Shown here: piece by piece, positions 8,412 through 16,596 of the stretch
Layout of the letters: each line of letters starts with the position of its first letter
How positions within the stretch are numbered: position 1 is the stretch's first letter
Assembly (NCBI GenBank): GCA_963616135.1
Contig: CAVEJT010000002.1
Span: forward strand, 1-55,604
Source of the DNA: UMGS1613 sp963616135
GTDB taxonomy: Bacteria; Bacillota_I; Bacilli_A; RF39; UBA660
DNA: 55,604 nucleotides
Direction: 5' to 3'
The notes under the pieces: model-generated
Told to the model about the DNA's origin: nothing
Databases searched by the model: none
The model's input: only the letters and a program-made list of their open reading frames with translations
Program-made: the position numbers and the translations under genes

Positions 8412-9299
8412 ATGGTAATTTGTATAGTAGGTCCAACAGGAATAGGTAAAACTAAGCTAAGTATAGAACTTGCTAAAAAATTAAATGGTGAGGTAATAAA
8501 TGCTGATAGTACGCAAGTATACAAAGACCTTGATGTAGCAACCGCTAAAATAACTGAGGAAGAAAAAGATGGAATACCTCATCACTTATTTGATATAAAA
8601 AATATAGAAGAAAATTATACAGTATATGATTATCAAAAAGATGCGAGAAAAGTAATTGACGATATATTAAGAAGAGGTAAAACACCAATACTTGTTGGTG
8701 GTACAGGATTATATATAAAAGCATGTTTATATGATTATAAATTTAATGAAGAATTAGCTAAAAAAGATTATAGCCTGATACCATTAGATGAACTTTATCA
8801 ACAATTATTAAAAATAGATCCTAATACTAATATACATCATAACAATAGAAAACGAATAGAAAGAGCTCTTGATTACTATTATTCAAATAATGAGACTTTA
8901 AGTTCTAAAGAAAAAACTAATAAATTATTATATGATACATATTTTATAGGACTTACTTGTGATAGGGATATTTTATATAATAGAATTAACAAAAGAGTAG
9001 ATATGATGGTAGATAATGGTTTGTTAGAAGAAGCTAAAAAAATTTATGATACAAATATAAGAACAAAAGCAGTATTAACTCCTATAGGATATAAAGAATT
9101 GTTTAAATATTTTGATGGTGAAATACCATTAGATGAATCTTTAGAACTTATAAAACAAAATAGTAGAAGGTATGCTAAAAGACAATATACTTGGAATAAT
9201 CATCAAATACCAGTTAAGTGGTTTAATGTAAATTTTGATTGTTTTAATACAACAGTTAATGAAATTTTAAAATATTTATCAAAATCTAATATATCGTAA
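8412..9299 (+). CDS. miaA: tRNA dimethylallyltransferase MiaA
   Basis: 295 aa. It adds a dimethylallyl group to A37 of tRNAs reading codons that begin with U. P-loop GPTGIGKT (7-14), then INADSTQVYKDLDVATAK, the HHLFDI motif, VGGTGLYIKA, and the C-terminal RRYAKRQYTW segment, all typical. The Shine-Dalgarno GGTGAT overlaps the TGA stop of the preceding gene, so translation is probably coupled. A terminator follows at 9314-9346. Confidence 0.97.
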   Translation: MVICIVGPTGIGKTKLSIELAKKLNGEVINADSTQVYKDLDVATAKITEEEKDGIPHHLFDIKNIEENYTVYDYQKDARKVIDDILRRGKTPILVGGTGLYIKACLYDYKFNEELAKKDYSLIPLDELYQQLLKIDPNTNIHHNNRKRIERALDYYYSNNETLSSKEKTNKLLYDTYFIGLTCDRDILYNRINKRVDMMVDNGLLEEAKKIYDTNIRTKAVLTPIGYKELFKYFDGEIPLDESLELIKQNSRRYAKRQYTWNNHQIPVKWFNVNFDCFNTTVNEILKYLSKSNIS

Positions 9300-9313
9300 T
9301 GTAAACTAAATTT

Positions 9314-9346
9314 ATAAGTAAGTAGTTTTATTTACTTATTTTTTTT
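9314..9346 (+). terminator. Intrinsic terminator of the queA-miaA operon
   Basis: ATAAGTAA (9314-9321) pairs with TTACTTAT (9332-9339), followed by T to 9346. Confidence 0.75.
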
Positions 9347-9383
9347 GATGTGTTATAATTTAGTCATAATAGGAGGGATAAAT

Positions 9384-10571
9384 ATGAGATGTGTAGGTAC
9401 TGTTGTTAGAGGTATAAGAACACCTATAATAAAAGAACATGATGATTTAGCTAATATAGTTGTAGATTCACTTATGAAAGCTAAAGAAAGTGAAGGATTT
9501 GAATTTAGAGATAGGGATGTAGTTGCTATAACTGAGGCAGTTGTTGGAATTAGTGAAGGTAATTATGTTACTGTCGATGATGTTGCTTTGGACGTACAAA
9601 ATAAGTTTCCAAGTAAAAATATTGGGGTTGTATTTCCAATATTAAGTCGTAATAGATTTTCTATTATTTTAAAAGGTATAGCTCGTGGTATGGATAAAAT
9701 TACTATGTTACTTAGTTTTCCATCAGATGAAGTTGGAAATGGAATTTTAGATGAAGATTTATTAGATAAAAGTAAGTATAATTTATCAAGTGTTATAACA
9801 GAAGATGAATATAAAGAAACTTTTGGTTCTTGGATACATCCATTTACTGGTATTAATATGGTGGATTTTTATAGAGAACTAATTGAAAGTGAGAATTGTA
9901 AAGTAGAGTTTGTGTTTGCTAATGATCCAAAAGAAATACTAAACTATACACAAGATGTACTTAACTGTGATATTCATACAAGATTACGTACAAAAAAAAT
10001 ATTAGAAAACTCTGGAGCTCATACTGTTTATGGACTTTATGAGGTTATGAATAAGTCTATTAATGGTAGTGGATTTAATCCAGATTATGGACTTTTAGGT
10101 TCTAATAAATCAACTGAAGAAAGATTAAAGTTATTTCCAAAAACAGGTGATAAGTTAGTTTTAGATATTCAATCTAAATTAAAAGATTTAACTGGTAAAA
10201 ATATAGAAGTAATGGTATATGGTGATGGAGCATTCAAAGATCCTGTTGGACATATTTGGGAACTTGCTGATCCAGTAGTTTCACCTGCGCACACTAACGG
10301 TTTAAATGGGACTCCTAATGAAATAAAACTTAAATATGTATCGGATAATAAATTTGCTAATTTAAAAGGTGAAGAATTAAAAAATGCTATTAAAGAAGAA
10401 ATAAGAAATAAAGATAAGAATTTAAAAGGTCAAATGATTACTCAAGGAACTACTCCAAGAAGAATAACTGACTTAATAGGTTCACTTTGTGATTTAACTA
10501 GTGGTAGTGGAGATAAAGGTACACCTGTTGTATTTATTCAAGGATATTTTGATAATTTGGCAGATGAATAG
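9384..10571 (+). CDS. CofE-like (coenzyme F420-0:L-glutamate ligase family) protein
   Basis: 395 aa. The N-terminal part (GTVVRGIRTPIIKEHDDLANIVVDSL...RDRDVVAITEAVVG, then SRNRF and GIARGMDKI) matches the PF01996 family named for CofE, which adds glutamate to F420. Many fermentative Firmicutes carry this longer stand-alone version without other F420 genes, so the name probably does not describe its reaction. The later TGKNIEVMVYGDGAFKDPVGHIWELADP segment is also typical of that subgroup. The frame is open from 9345, but AGGAGGG at 9371-9377 sets the ATG at 9384. Extended -10 TGtTATAAT at 9351-9359. Confidence 0.75.
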   Translation: MRCVGTVVRGIRTPIIKEHDDLANIVVDSLMKAKESEGFEFRDRDVVAITEAVVGISEGNYVTVDDVALDVQNKFPSKNIGVVFPILSRNRFSIILKGIARGMDKITMLLSFPSDEVGNGILDEDLLDKSKYNLSSVITEDEYKETFGSWIHPFTGINMVDFYRELIESENCKVEFVFANDPKEILNYTQDVLNCDIHTRLRTKKILENSGAHTVYGLYEVMNKSINGSGFNPDYGLLGSNKSTEERLKLFPKTGDKLVLDIQSKLKDLTGKNIEVMVYGDGAFKDPVGHIWELADPVVSPAHTNGLNGTPNEIKLKYVSDNKFANLKGEELKNAIKEEIRNKDKNLKGQMITQGTTPRRITDLIGSLCDLTSGSGDKGTPVVFIQGYFDNLADE

Positions 10572-10574
10572 ATA

Positions 10575-10632
10575 AGTATAAATTTAAAGAATTTATACTA
10601 TGAGAATAAAAGAGTTAAACTCTTTTATTTTT
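10575..10632 (+). terminator. Two tandem hairpins ending in an intrinsic terminator
   Basis: First hairpin: AGTATAAATT (10575-10584) with AATTTATACT (10590-10599), a 10-bp stem without a T-run. Second: AATAAAAGAG (10605-10614) with CTCTTTTATT (10620-10629), then T. The second is the likely terminator. Confidence 0.75.
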
Positions 10633-10658
10633 ATGTTATAATATTTATTGGTGATAAA

Positions 10659-12872
10659 ATGCAAGATTATGTAAAAGGAATATTTAGACAAATTATATTT
10701 AAAAGTGATAAAGGATATATAATAGGTCTTTTAAAAGTTACTGAAACAAATATTGTAGAGATGCAAGATTATATAAATAGATCTATTACTTTTACAGGTT
10801 ATTTTGCAGATTTAAATATAAATGAAAAATATATTATGTATGGTGAGATTGTAAATCATCCTAAATATGGATTTCAATACAATGTTACTAGTAGTGAGAG
10901 AATTAAACCAGATGATAAAGATGGTATTATAGAATTTTTATCTAGTGATCTTTTTAAAGGTATTGGAGAAAAAATGGCAACTAGAATAGTAAATATTTTA
11001 GGTGATAAAACACTTGATATGATTTTAGAAGATAAAACTTGTCTTTATCAAGTGCCAAAATTATCTGAAGAAAAAATAAATATAATTCATGATACATTAG
11101 TAAAATATGAAGAATCACATGAAATAATTGTAAAATTAACTGAATTAGGTTTTTCTATGAGAGATTCACTTTCTATTTACAATATGTATAAGAGTAATAC
11201 AATTAGAATAATTGAGAATAATATATATAGAATAATAGATGATGTAGATGAAATCAATTTTACTAAAGTAGATGAAATAGCAACCAAAATAAATGAAGAT
11301 AATTATAATATAAATAGAGTAAAAGCATGTATTATTTATGTTATGAAAAATATAAGTTTTTCAAAAGGTGACACATATTTATATCTAAATGAAATATATG
11401 AAGGAGTTTCATATTATTTAAAAACAGATATATCTAGTGATCTTTTTGATGAGGCTATAAATGAGTTAGATGGTGAATTAAAAATAAAAATAGAAGAAGA
11501 TAGATACTATATTTTTGATGAATATGAATCTGAAGAATATATAGCTTCTAAAGTTAATTATTTGATAAATAAACCTGTTAGTAAATATAAAAATTTAGAT
11601 TTAAGGATAAAAGAGTTAGAAGATAAATATGAAATTAAGTATAGTCCTAGGCAAGAAGAGGCTATAATAAAAGCTTTAGAAAACAATATAGTAATTGTAA
11701 CAGGAGGTCCTGGTACAGGAAAAACTACTATAATAAAAGCTATAGTTGATTTGTATAAGAAATTAAATAAATTAGAACTCAAAGAATTAATAAATTCAAT
11801 CGCACTTTTAGCGCCCACAGGAAGAGCAAGTAAACGTATGAGTGAATCTACTAATTTACCAGCTACTACAATTCATAGATTTTTAAAATGGAATAAAGAA
11901 ACAGATGAGTTTATGGTTAATGAATATAACCCAGATTTTTCTAATTTAATAATAGTAGATGAAGTTAGTATGATAGATAATCATTTAATGAGTAGTTTAC
12001 TTAAAGGACTTACAAATAATATTAAGTTAGTATTAGTAGGAGATTATAATCAATTGCCTAGTGTTGGTAGTGGAAATGTTTTAAAAGATTTAATAGATAG
12101 TGATATTATTGATGTAGTTGAACTTGATTTATTATATAGACAAGATGAGTCTAGTTATATACCTGTACTTGCTAATGAAATAAAAAATGAAACTTTAGAA
12201 GATGATTTTTTAATAGATCGAGATGATTATAAATTTTTAGAATGTTCAAGTGATGCTATTGTTCCAAGTTTAGTAAATATAGTAAAAAAAGTAATAAGTA
12301 AAGGCTATGATTATAAAAGAGTACAAATAATGGCTCCAATGTATGCTGGTGTAAATGGAATAGATAATATAAATAAAGTTTTACAAGATGTATTTAATCC
12401 ATCTTGTGTAGGATGTAAAGAAATAAAGTATGGAGATGTTATTTTTAGAGAAAATGATAAGATACTACAACTTGTTAATGACCCAGATAATAATGTATTT
12501 AATGGTGATATAGGTGTAATAAAAGATATAAATTATAAAGGAAAGAGTGGACATCCTGAGATTACAATAGATTATTATGGAACTATTGTTACATATCAAG
12601 CAAAAGATTTTAATAAATTTAAACATGGATTTATTATAAGTATACATAAAAGTCAAGGTAGTGAATTTGAACTTGTAATAATGCCAATTTGTTTATCGTA
12701 TAAAAGAATGCTTTATAAAAAATTAATTTATACAGGAATAACACGTGCTAAAAAAAGATTAATAATAATAGGAGATCCTAATGCATTTATGTTTGGCATT
12801 AAGAAAACTATAGAATATTCTAGAAAAACTAATTTATTAGAAAAATTAACTAATAAATTGTATAATAAATAA
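10659..12872 (+). CDS. recD2: RecD2-type DNA helicase
   Basis: 737 aa. This is the RecBC-independent RecD2/YrrC family: an N-terminal OB/helix-hairpin region, then two RecA-like motor domains of a 5'-3' SF1B helicase. Visible motifs: Walker A GGPGTGKTT (about 349-357), LLAPTGRASKRMSE, DEVSMID (about 434), GDYNQLPSVGSGNVLKDL, and the final SIHKSQGSEF and YTGITRAKKRL. It acts in replication fork maintenance and mismatch repair in Bacillus. Minimal promoter: TGtTATAAT (TATAAT 10637-10642), GGTGAT 10650-10655, ATG 10659. Confidence 0.95.
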   Translation: MQDYVKGIFRQIIFKSDKGYIIGLLKVTETNIVEMQDYINRSITFTGYFADLNINEKYIMYGEIVNHPKYGFQYNVTSSERIKPDDKDGIIEFLSSDLFKGIGEKMATRIVNILGDKTLDMILEDKTCLYQVPKLSEEKINIIHDTLVKYEESHEIIVKLTELGFSMRDSLSIYNMYKSNTIRIIENNIYRIIDDVDEINFTKVDEIATKINEDNYNINRVKACIIYVMKNISFSKGDTYLYLNEIYEGVSYYLKTDISSDLFDEAINELDGELKIKIEEDRYYIFDEYESEEYIASKVNYLINKPVSKYKNLDLRIKELEDKYEIKYSPRQEEAIIKALENNIVIVTGGPGTGKTTIIKAIVDLYKKLNKLELKELINSIALLAPTGRASKRMSESTNLPATTIHRFLKWNKETDEFMVNEYNPDFSNLIIVDEVSMIDNHLMSSLLKGLTNNIKLVLVGDYNQLPSVGSGNVLKDLIDSDIIDVVELDLLYRQDESSYIPVLANEIKNETLEDDFLIDRDDYKFLECSSDAIVPSLVNIVKKVISKGYDYKRVQIMAPMYAGVNGIDNINKVLQDVFNPSCVGCKEIKYGDVIFRENDKILQLVNDPDNNVFNGDIGVIKDINYKGKSGHPEITIDYYGTIVTYQAKDFNKFKHGFIISIHKSQGSEFELVIMPICLSYKRMLYKKLIYTGITRAKKRLIIIGDPNAFMFGIKKTIEYSRKTNLLEKLTNKLYNK

Positions 12873-12875
12873 AAA

Positions 12876-12930
12876 ACTAGAGATAATAAAAATGTATATA
12901 ATTTATTTATATACAAGTCATATTTCTAGT
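12876..12930 (+). other. Structured leader before the 50-codon gene
   Basis: Outer arms ACTAGA (12876-12881) and TCTAGT (12925-12930) enclose a 9-bp inner hairpin, TGTATATAA (12893-12901) with TTATATACA (12907-12915). No T-run follows, and the Shine-Dalgarno GAGGTGA begins directly after the outer stem. It could be a translation-control structure or simply an AT-rich palindrome. Confidence 0.4.
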
Positions 12931-12941
12931 GAGGTGAAATT

Positions 12942-13094
12942 ATGAAAATAGTAAAATCGATGGCTTTAATAGCTGTTGGTGCTGGAGCCGTGCTAGCTTA
13001 CCAAAAATATAGTGAGCCAGTAATGGAAAAATTAGAGGATATAGCCGATAGTGCTATGAAAAAAGCAAGTAAAAAACTAGAAGATATGGGTTAA
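12942..13094 (+). CDS. Small single-helix membrane protein (50 aa), YtxH-like in layout
   Basis: 50 aa. Basic start MKIVK, a small-residue-rich membrane helix (about residues 6-20, ALIAVGAGAVLAY) and a charged amphipathic tail ending KKASKKLEDMG. The helix plus charged tail recalls YtxH-type stress proteins, but it is too short to assign. Good Shine-Dalgarno GAGGTGA at 12931-12937 with 4-nt spacing to the ATG, and a perfect terminator directly after the TAA, so it is very likely a real gene. No clear promoter of its own was found, so it may be read from recD2. Confidence 0.75.
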   Translation: MKIVKSMALIAVGAGAVLAYQKYSEPVMEKLEDIADSAMKKASKKLEDMG

Positions 13095-13096
13095 TA

Positions 13097-13122
13097 AAAA
13101 GGAAACTTTAGTTTCCTTTTTA
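13097..13122 (+). terminator. Bidirectional intrinsic terminator
   Basis: AAAAGGAAAC (13097-13106) pairs with GTTTCCTTTT (13111-13120), loop TTTA. It separates converging genes. Confidence 0.9.
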
Positions 13123-13824
13123 TGTTAACATAAATAGAATAAAAGAAAGTAATAACATAATACCGTTATGTATAAAGTGAATACTCATTGATACACATAT
13201 ATTTTTAGATTTACAATAGATATAAGCAAATATAAATCCTGGGATACTATAAGGTATTATAAATAATAAATCAATAGGAGCATTAAAACTTCCTAATACA
13301 TGTAAAGACCCAAAAACAAGTCCTGAGATAATTATAAAAAGTATATCATTTTTATAAAATATCTTTCTAAAAGATAATCTAAATACTAATTCTTCTAGAA
13401 CAGGCGCTATAAATACAGTTACTACAAATGTATATATAGGAGCTATTTTTAGATTATCCATAATAGTTTGTTGATTATTTGATGTAAGTGATGTCGTAAA
13501 ATTTGTTATTAAAATATTAGCTATCATCATAAGTCCTAACATCATAAACCAGTATTTTATATATTCTTTAAAATATTTAGTATTATTTTTTATAAAATCT
13601 TTTAAATTAGGAATAAAATCTTTTTTGTATATATATACTATTATTAAAGTTAAAATAAGTTCATAAAAACCTAAATAAATACTTTTAACAGTAATACTTA
13701 ATTTATTATAATCAACACCAAATAAATTTAAAACATTAATATATATAGAAGAACCTATAAAATATAATAGAATTACTCCAATACCAGTCAAAATGCTTTT
13801 TATATTAATACGTTTTTTTTCCAT
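13120..13824 (-). CDS. CPBP-family intramembrane metalloprotease (CAAX/Abi type)
   Basis: 234 aa with about seven membrane helices. Motif 1 EELVFR (144-149), motif 2 histidine in FGSLHVLG (H175), motif 3 HFIHN (216-220): the three conserved CPBP blocks (prenyl-peptidase Rce1-like/bacteriocin self-immunity family). Substrate unknown; no bacteriocin genes lie nearby. Preceded on the minus strand by extended -10 TGgTATAAT (13852-13847) and a GGAGG Shine-Dalgarno. It diverges from the rimP operon. Confidence 0.88.
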   Translation of the reverse strand: MEKKRINIKSILTGIGVILLYFIGSSIYINVLNLFGVDYNKLSITVKSIYLGFYELILTLIIVYIYKKDFIPNLKDFIKNNTKYFKEYIKYWFMMLGLMMIANILITNFTTSLTSNNQQTIMDNLKIAPIYTFVVTVFIAPVLEELVFRLSFRKIFYKNDILFIIISGLVFGSLHVLGSFNAPIDLLFIIPYSIPGFIFAYIYCKSKNICVSMSIHFIHNGIMLLLSFILFMLT

Positions 13825-13893
13825 ATATCCTCCATATCTATTATATATTATACCAAAATTTAATAAAAAAATCTTTTATTTTTCTATAAAAGA

Positions 13894-13941
13894 TGATATA
13901 ATTAGTATGTTGCAAGCAAGAGTGGGAAAAAACCCACTCTT
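13894..13941 (+). promoter_or_regulatory. Promoter and leader hairpin of the rimP-nusA-infB operon
   Basis: Extended -10 TGaTATAAT (TATAAT 13897-13902) is followed by AAGAGTGGG (13918-13926) pairing with CCCACTCTT (13933-13941), loop of six A. The 9-bp stem has no proper T-run, so it is a leader hairpin rather than a strong terminator. From memory, similar GAGTGGG hairpins occur before rimP in other Firmicutes. Confidence 0.7.
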
Positions 13942-13962
13942 TAAATTAATTTGGAGGTGTTC

Positions 13963-14217
13963 ATGGAAATTGCAGTTAAAGTGAGAAATCTAATAGAAGA
14001 CAAAATAAAAGAAGCGGGTTTTATATTAGATGAGGTATTATATGTAGAAGAGGATAATAATTATTATTTGAGAATTATTATTGATAAGAATGGTGTTATA
14101 GATGTATCAGATTGTGTTACAGTAACTAGGATAGTAGATCCACTATTAGATGAAGTAGATTACATAGAAAATAGTTATATATTAGATGTATGTTCTAAAG
14201 AGAAAGGATGTGAATAA
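13963..14217 (+). CDS. rimP: Ribosome maturation factor RimP, N-terminal domain only
   Basis: 84 aa; the usual length is about 150. The N-terminal RimP domain is complete (EAGFILDEVLYVEEDN, YYLRIIIDK, DVSDCVTVTRIVDPLLDE, SYILDVCS), but the following SPGLERPL motif and the C-terminal SH3-like domain that binds ribosomal protein S12 are missing. The frame ends KEKGCE-TAA one base before nusA, so there is no room for the rest. RimP helps 30S maturation. The start ATG 13963 follows GGAGGTG; the TTG at 13951 would place the Shine-Dalgarno inside the gene. It could be a real lineage reduction or a frameshifted gene; the clean junction favours reduction. Confidence 0.85.
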   Translation: MEIAVKVRNLIEDKIKEAGFILDEVLYVEEDNNYYLRIIIDKNGVIDVSDCVTVTRIVDPLLDEVDYIENSYILDVCSKEKGCE

Positions 14218-14218
14218 T

Positions 14219-15403
14219 ATGGATAGTAAAGAATTTAAGAAAACACTAGAAATATTAGAAAAAGAAGGTATAGATAAAGATTATATAATAGAAGCTATGT
14301 CTTTAGCGCTTTTAAGTGCTTACAAAAAACAAACAGGACTTCCAAATGGAAGAGTAGAATATGATGAAGATAATATGCGTTTTAAATTATTTTCATTTAA
14401 AACAGTGGTGCTTGATGAAAAACATAAAGAATCATTAGATGAAGATAATATCCCAATGGCTGATGAAGAAATTCTAACAGAAGAACAATTAGAAGATGAA
14501 GAATTAGAAGATTTACCAGAAGAATTTAGATATAGACCATTTGTATTTAATAATAAAATACATATAACACTTGAGGATGCTAGAAAAATAGATCCTAGTA
14601 TTAAAGTTGGAGATACTATAGAAGAAGAAGTAACTCCAAAGGATTTTGGTAGAGTTGCTGCTGCTACTGCTAAACAAGTTGTAATTCAAAAAGTTCGTGA
14701 GGCAGAAAGAAATAATATAGCTCGTGAATTTGGTGAAAAACAAGATGAAATGATGTCAGGTACAGTAGAAATGGAAGATGAGAATAATTATTATATTAAT
14801 TTAGGAAAAACTCAAGGATTACTTCCAAAAACTGAAATAATACCAGGTGAAAAAATTCAAATGGGTTCAACAATAAAAGTATACATAAGTAAAGTTGATA
14901 TTAATTCAAAAGGTGCTTTAATACTTTTAAGTAGAAAACATTTTGGTTTTGTAAAAAGATTATTTGAACTTGAAATACCAGAAATTAGTGATGGAACAGT
15001 ACTTATTTATAGTATAGCTCGTGAAGCAGGTAACAGAACTAAAATAGCTGTATATTCTGAGATTAGTAATGTAGATCCAATTGGAGCTTGTATAGGAGAA
15101 AGAGGTACAAGAATAGCTAATATATTAAATGAATTAGGTGGAGAAAAAATAGATATTGTAAAATATTCTAAAGATCCTGTAGAATTTATACAAAATGCAC
15201 TTAGTCCTGCAAAAGATTTAAGAGTATTTATATTAGATGAAAAAACTAAAGAAACTATGGTTGTAGTTGATGATAAAAATTTAAGTTTAGCTATAGGTAA
15301 AAAAGGTATAAACGTAAAACTTGCTAGTCGTCTTACACATTATAATTTAGAAATAAAAACAATAGAACAAGTACATGAAGCTGGAATAAATATTTTAGAG
15401 TAG
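14219..15403 (+). CDS. nusA: Transcription termination/antitermination factor NusA
   Basis: 394 aa. Order: N-terminal RNA polymerase-binding domain, S1 domain (about 180-250), KH1 and KH2 (GACIGERGTRIANILNELGGEKID and AIGKKGINVKLASRL). The C-terminal acidic repeats of Proteobacteria are absent, as normal for Firmicutes. Unusual: an acidic insertion inside the N-terminal domain (about residues 65-105, rich in Asp/Glu). Start at 14219 rather than the upstream in-frame ATG, because AAAGGA at 14203-14208 lies before it. Second gene of the rimP-rbfA operon. Confidence 0.96.
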   Translation: MDSKEFKKTLEILEKEGIDKDYIIEAMSLALLSAYKKQTGLPNGRVEYDEDNMRFKLFSFKTVVLDEKHKESLDEDNIPMADEEILTEEQLEDEELEDLPEEFRYRPFVFNNKIHITLEDARKIDPSIKVGDTIEEEVTPKDFGRVAAATAKQVVIQKVREAERNNIAREFGEKQDEMMSGTVEMEDENNYYINLGKTQGLLPKTEIIPGEKIQMGSTIKVYISKVDINSKGALILLSRKHFGFVKRLFELEIPEISDGTVLIYSIAREAGNRTKIAVYSEISNVDPIGACIGERGTRIANILNELGGEKIDIVKYSKDPVEFIQNALSPAKDLRVFILDEKTKETMVVVDDKNLSLAIGKKGINVKLASRLTHYNLEIKTIEQVHEAGINILE

Positions 15404-15410
15404 GTGAGTC

Positions 15411-15671
15411 ATGAAAAAGATACCAATGAGATCATGTGTAGTGACTTTAGAAAAATTACCTAAAAAAGAACTAATAAGAGTTGTTAGAACTCCAGAAGGA
15501 AATGTAATTGTTGATGAGTCAGGAAAAGCAAATGGTAGAGGTGCTTATTTAAAAAAAGATTTAAATACATTTAATATTGCTCAAAAAAATAAAATATTAA
15601 ATAAAAAATTAGAGGTTGAAGTTCCTGATTCTATATATGATGAGTTAAGAAAATTAGTAGGTGAAATATGA
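15411..15671 (+). CDS. rnpM: YlxR/RnpM RNA-binding protein
   Basis: 86 aa. The conserved YlxR block is present: PMRSCVVTLEKLPKKELIRVVRTPEGNV and GKANGRGAYLKKD. B. subtilis YlxR was recently described as a modulator of RNase P (RnpM). Normal position between nusA and infB. The first motif reads RSCVVT where many members have a second cysteine (RMCVGC). GTAGGTGA Shine-Dalgarno overlaps the nusA stop. The L7Ae-like ylxQ that normally follows is missing. Confidence 0.93.
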   Translation: MKKIPMRSCVVTLEKLPKKELIRVVRTPEGNVIVDESGKANGRGAYLKKDLNTFNIAQKNKILNKKLEVEVPDSIYDELRKLVGEI

Positions 15672-16147
15672 AAAGAGAAGATTATATAACTTGGGAAGAG
15701 TATTTTATGGGGTTAGCGCTTCTTTCAGCAGAAAGAAGTAAAGATCCAAATTCACAAGTGGGGGCTTGTATAGTAGATGATAATAATAAAATAATTTCAG
15801 TAGGATATAATGGAGCTCCTCGTGGTTATGATGATGATAAGAATATGTCTTGGGAAAGAGAAGGAGATTTCTTAGATACTAAGTATGCATATGTATGTCA
15901 TTCAGAATTAAATGCAATTTTAAATTCAAAAAGTTCAGTTGAAGGATGTAGAATTTATGTGACACTTTTCCCATGTAATGAGTGCGCTAAAGCTATAATT
16001 CAATCAGGAATTAAAGAAATTGTTTATTTAAGCGATAAATATAATGGCACAGAAGGCAATTTAGCATCTAAAAAAATGTTAGATGCTTGTGGAATTCCTT
16101 ATAGAAAATATAATCAAAAAGGAAAAGAATTAGTATTTAAATTATAG
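15668..16147 (+). CDS. comEB: dCMP deaminase (ComEB-like)
   Basis: 159 aa. Zinc-dependent deaminase core: ligand and proton shuttle HSE (His78, Glu80) and PCNEC (Cys103, Cys106), with the SKDPNSQVGACIV and YNGAPRG segments typical of deoxycytidylate deaminases. It makes dUMP for dTMP synthesis; tmk lies at 46637. Its ATG overlaps the rnpM TGA by 4 nt, so it is built into the operon. Its presence in the nusA-infB operon is unusual. Confidence 0.88.
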   Translation: MKREDYITWEEYFMGLALLSAERSKDPNSQVGACIVDDNNKIISVGYNGAPRGYDDDKNMSWEREGDFLDTKYAYVCHSELNAILNSKSSVEGCRIYVTLFPCNECAKAIIQSGIKEIVYLSDKYNGTEGNLASKKMLDACGIPYRKYNQKGKELVFKL

Positions 16148-16155
16148 GTGAGGTT

Positions 16156-16581
16156 ATGGATAGAGAATATATGGATAAAGCCTATGAACAAGCAAGTAAG
16201 TCTATTTGCTTACGTGCTCATGTAGGAGCTGTGTTTGTTAAAAATAATAAGATAATTGCTCAAGGATATAATAATGTTGTAGGTGGAATAAGGCCATGCT
16301 TAGAACAAGGGTGTTTAAGAGATGAATTAAAAATACCAAGTGGGGAAAGAAGAGAAGTATGCAGAAGTATATGCGCTGAGCAGTTAGCAATCAGTGAGGC
16401 TGCTAGAAATGGTATTGAAATAGATGGAAGTACGGCATACATTACTACATTTCCATGTCACATATGTGCTAAACTTTTAGTAAGCAGTGGCATAAAAGAA
16501 ATAGTTTATGATCAAGATTATCCAGATGCCTTATCAAAAAGATTTTTAGCGGAGGCAGGTACTAAAATAAGAAAATTGTAG
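16156..16581 (+). CDS. Second dCMP-deaminase-type cytidine deaminase-fold protein
   Basis: 141 aa. It has CAE (Cys73, Glu75) and PCHIC (Cys101, Cys104) where its neighbour has HSE, so all three zinc ligands are cysteine, as in cytidine deaminases. Extra cysteines at 48, 53 and 69 (CLEQGC..., CRSIC) match a subgroup of dCMP-deaminase-like proteins that may bind a further metal. AGGTGAGG Shine-Dalgarno, 8 nt after the previous stop. Substrate (dCMP, or another nucleotide or tRNA base) cannot be decided. Low sequence similarity to its neighbour argues against a recent duplication. Confidence 0.8.
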   Translation: MDREYMDKAYEQASKSICLRAHVGAVFVKNNKIIAQGYNNVVGGIRPCLEQGCLRDELKIPSGERREVCRSICAEQLAISEAARNGIEIDGSTAYITTFPCHICAKLLVSSGIKEIVYDQDYPDALSKRFLAEAGTKIRKL

Positions 16582-16596
16582 AAAGAGGTGTAAATT

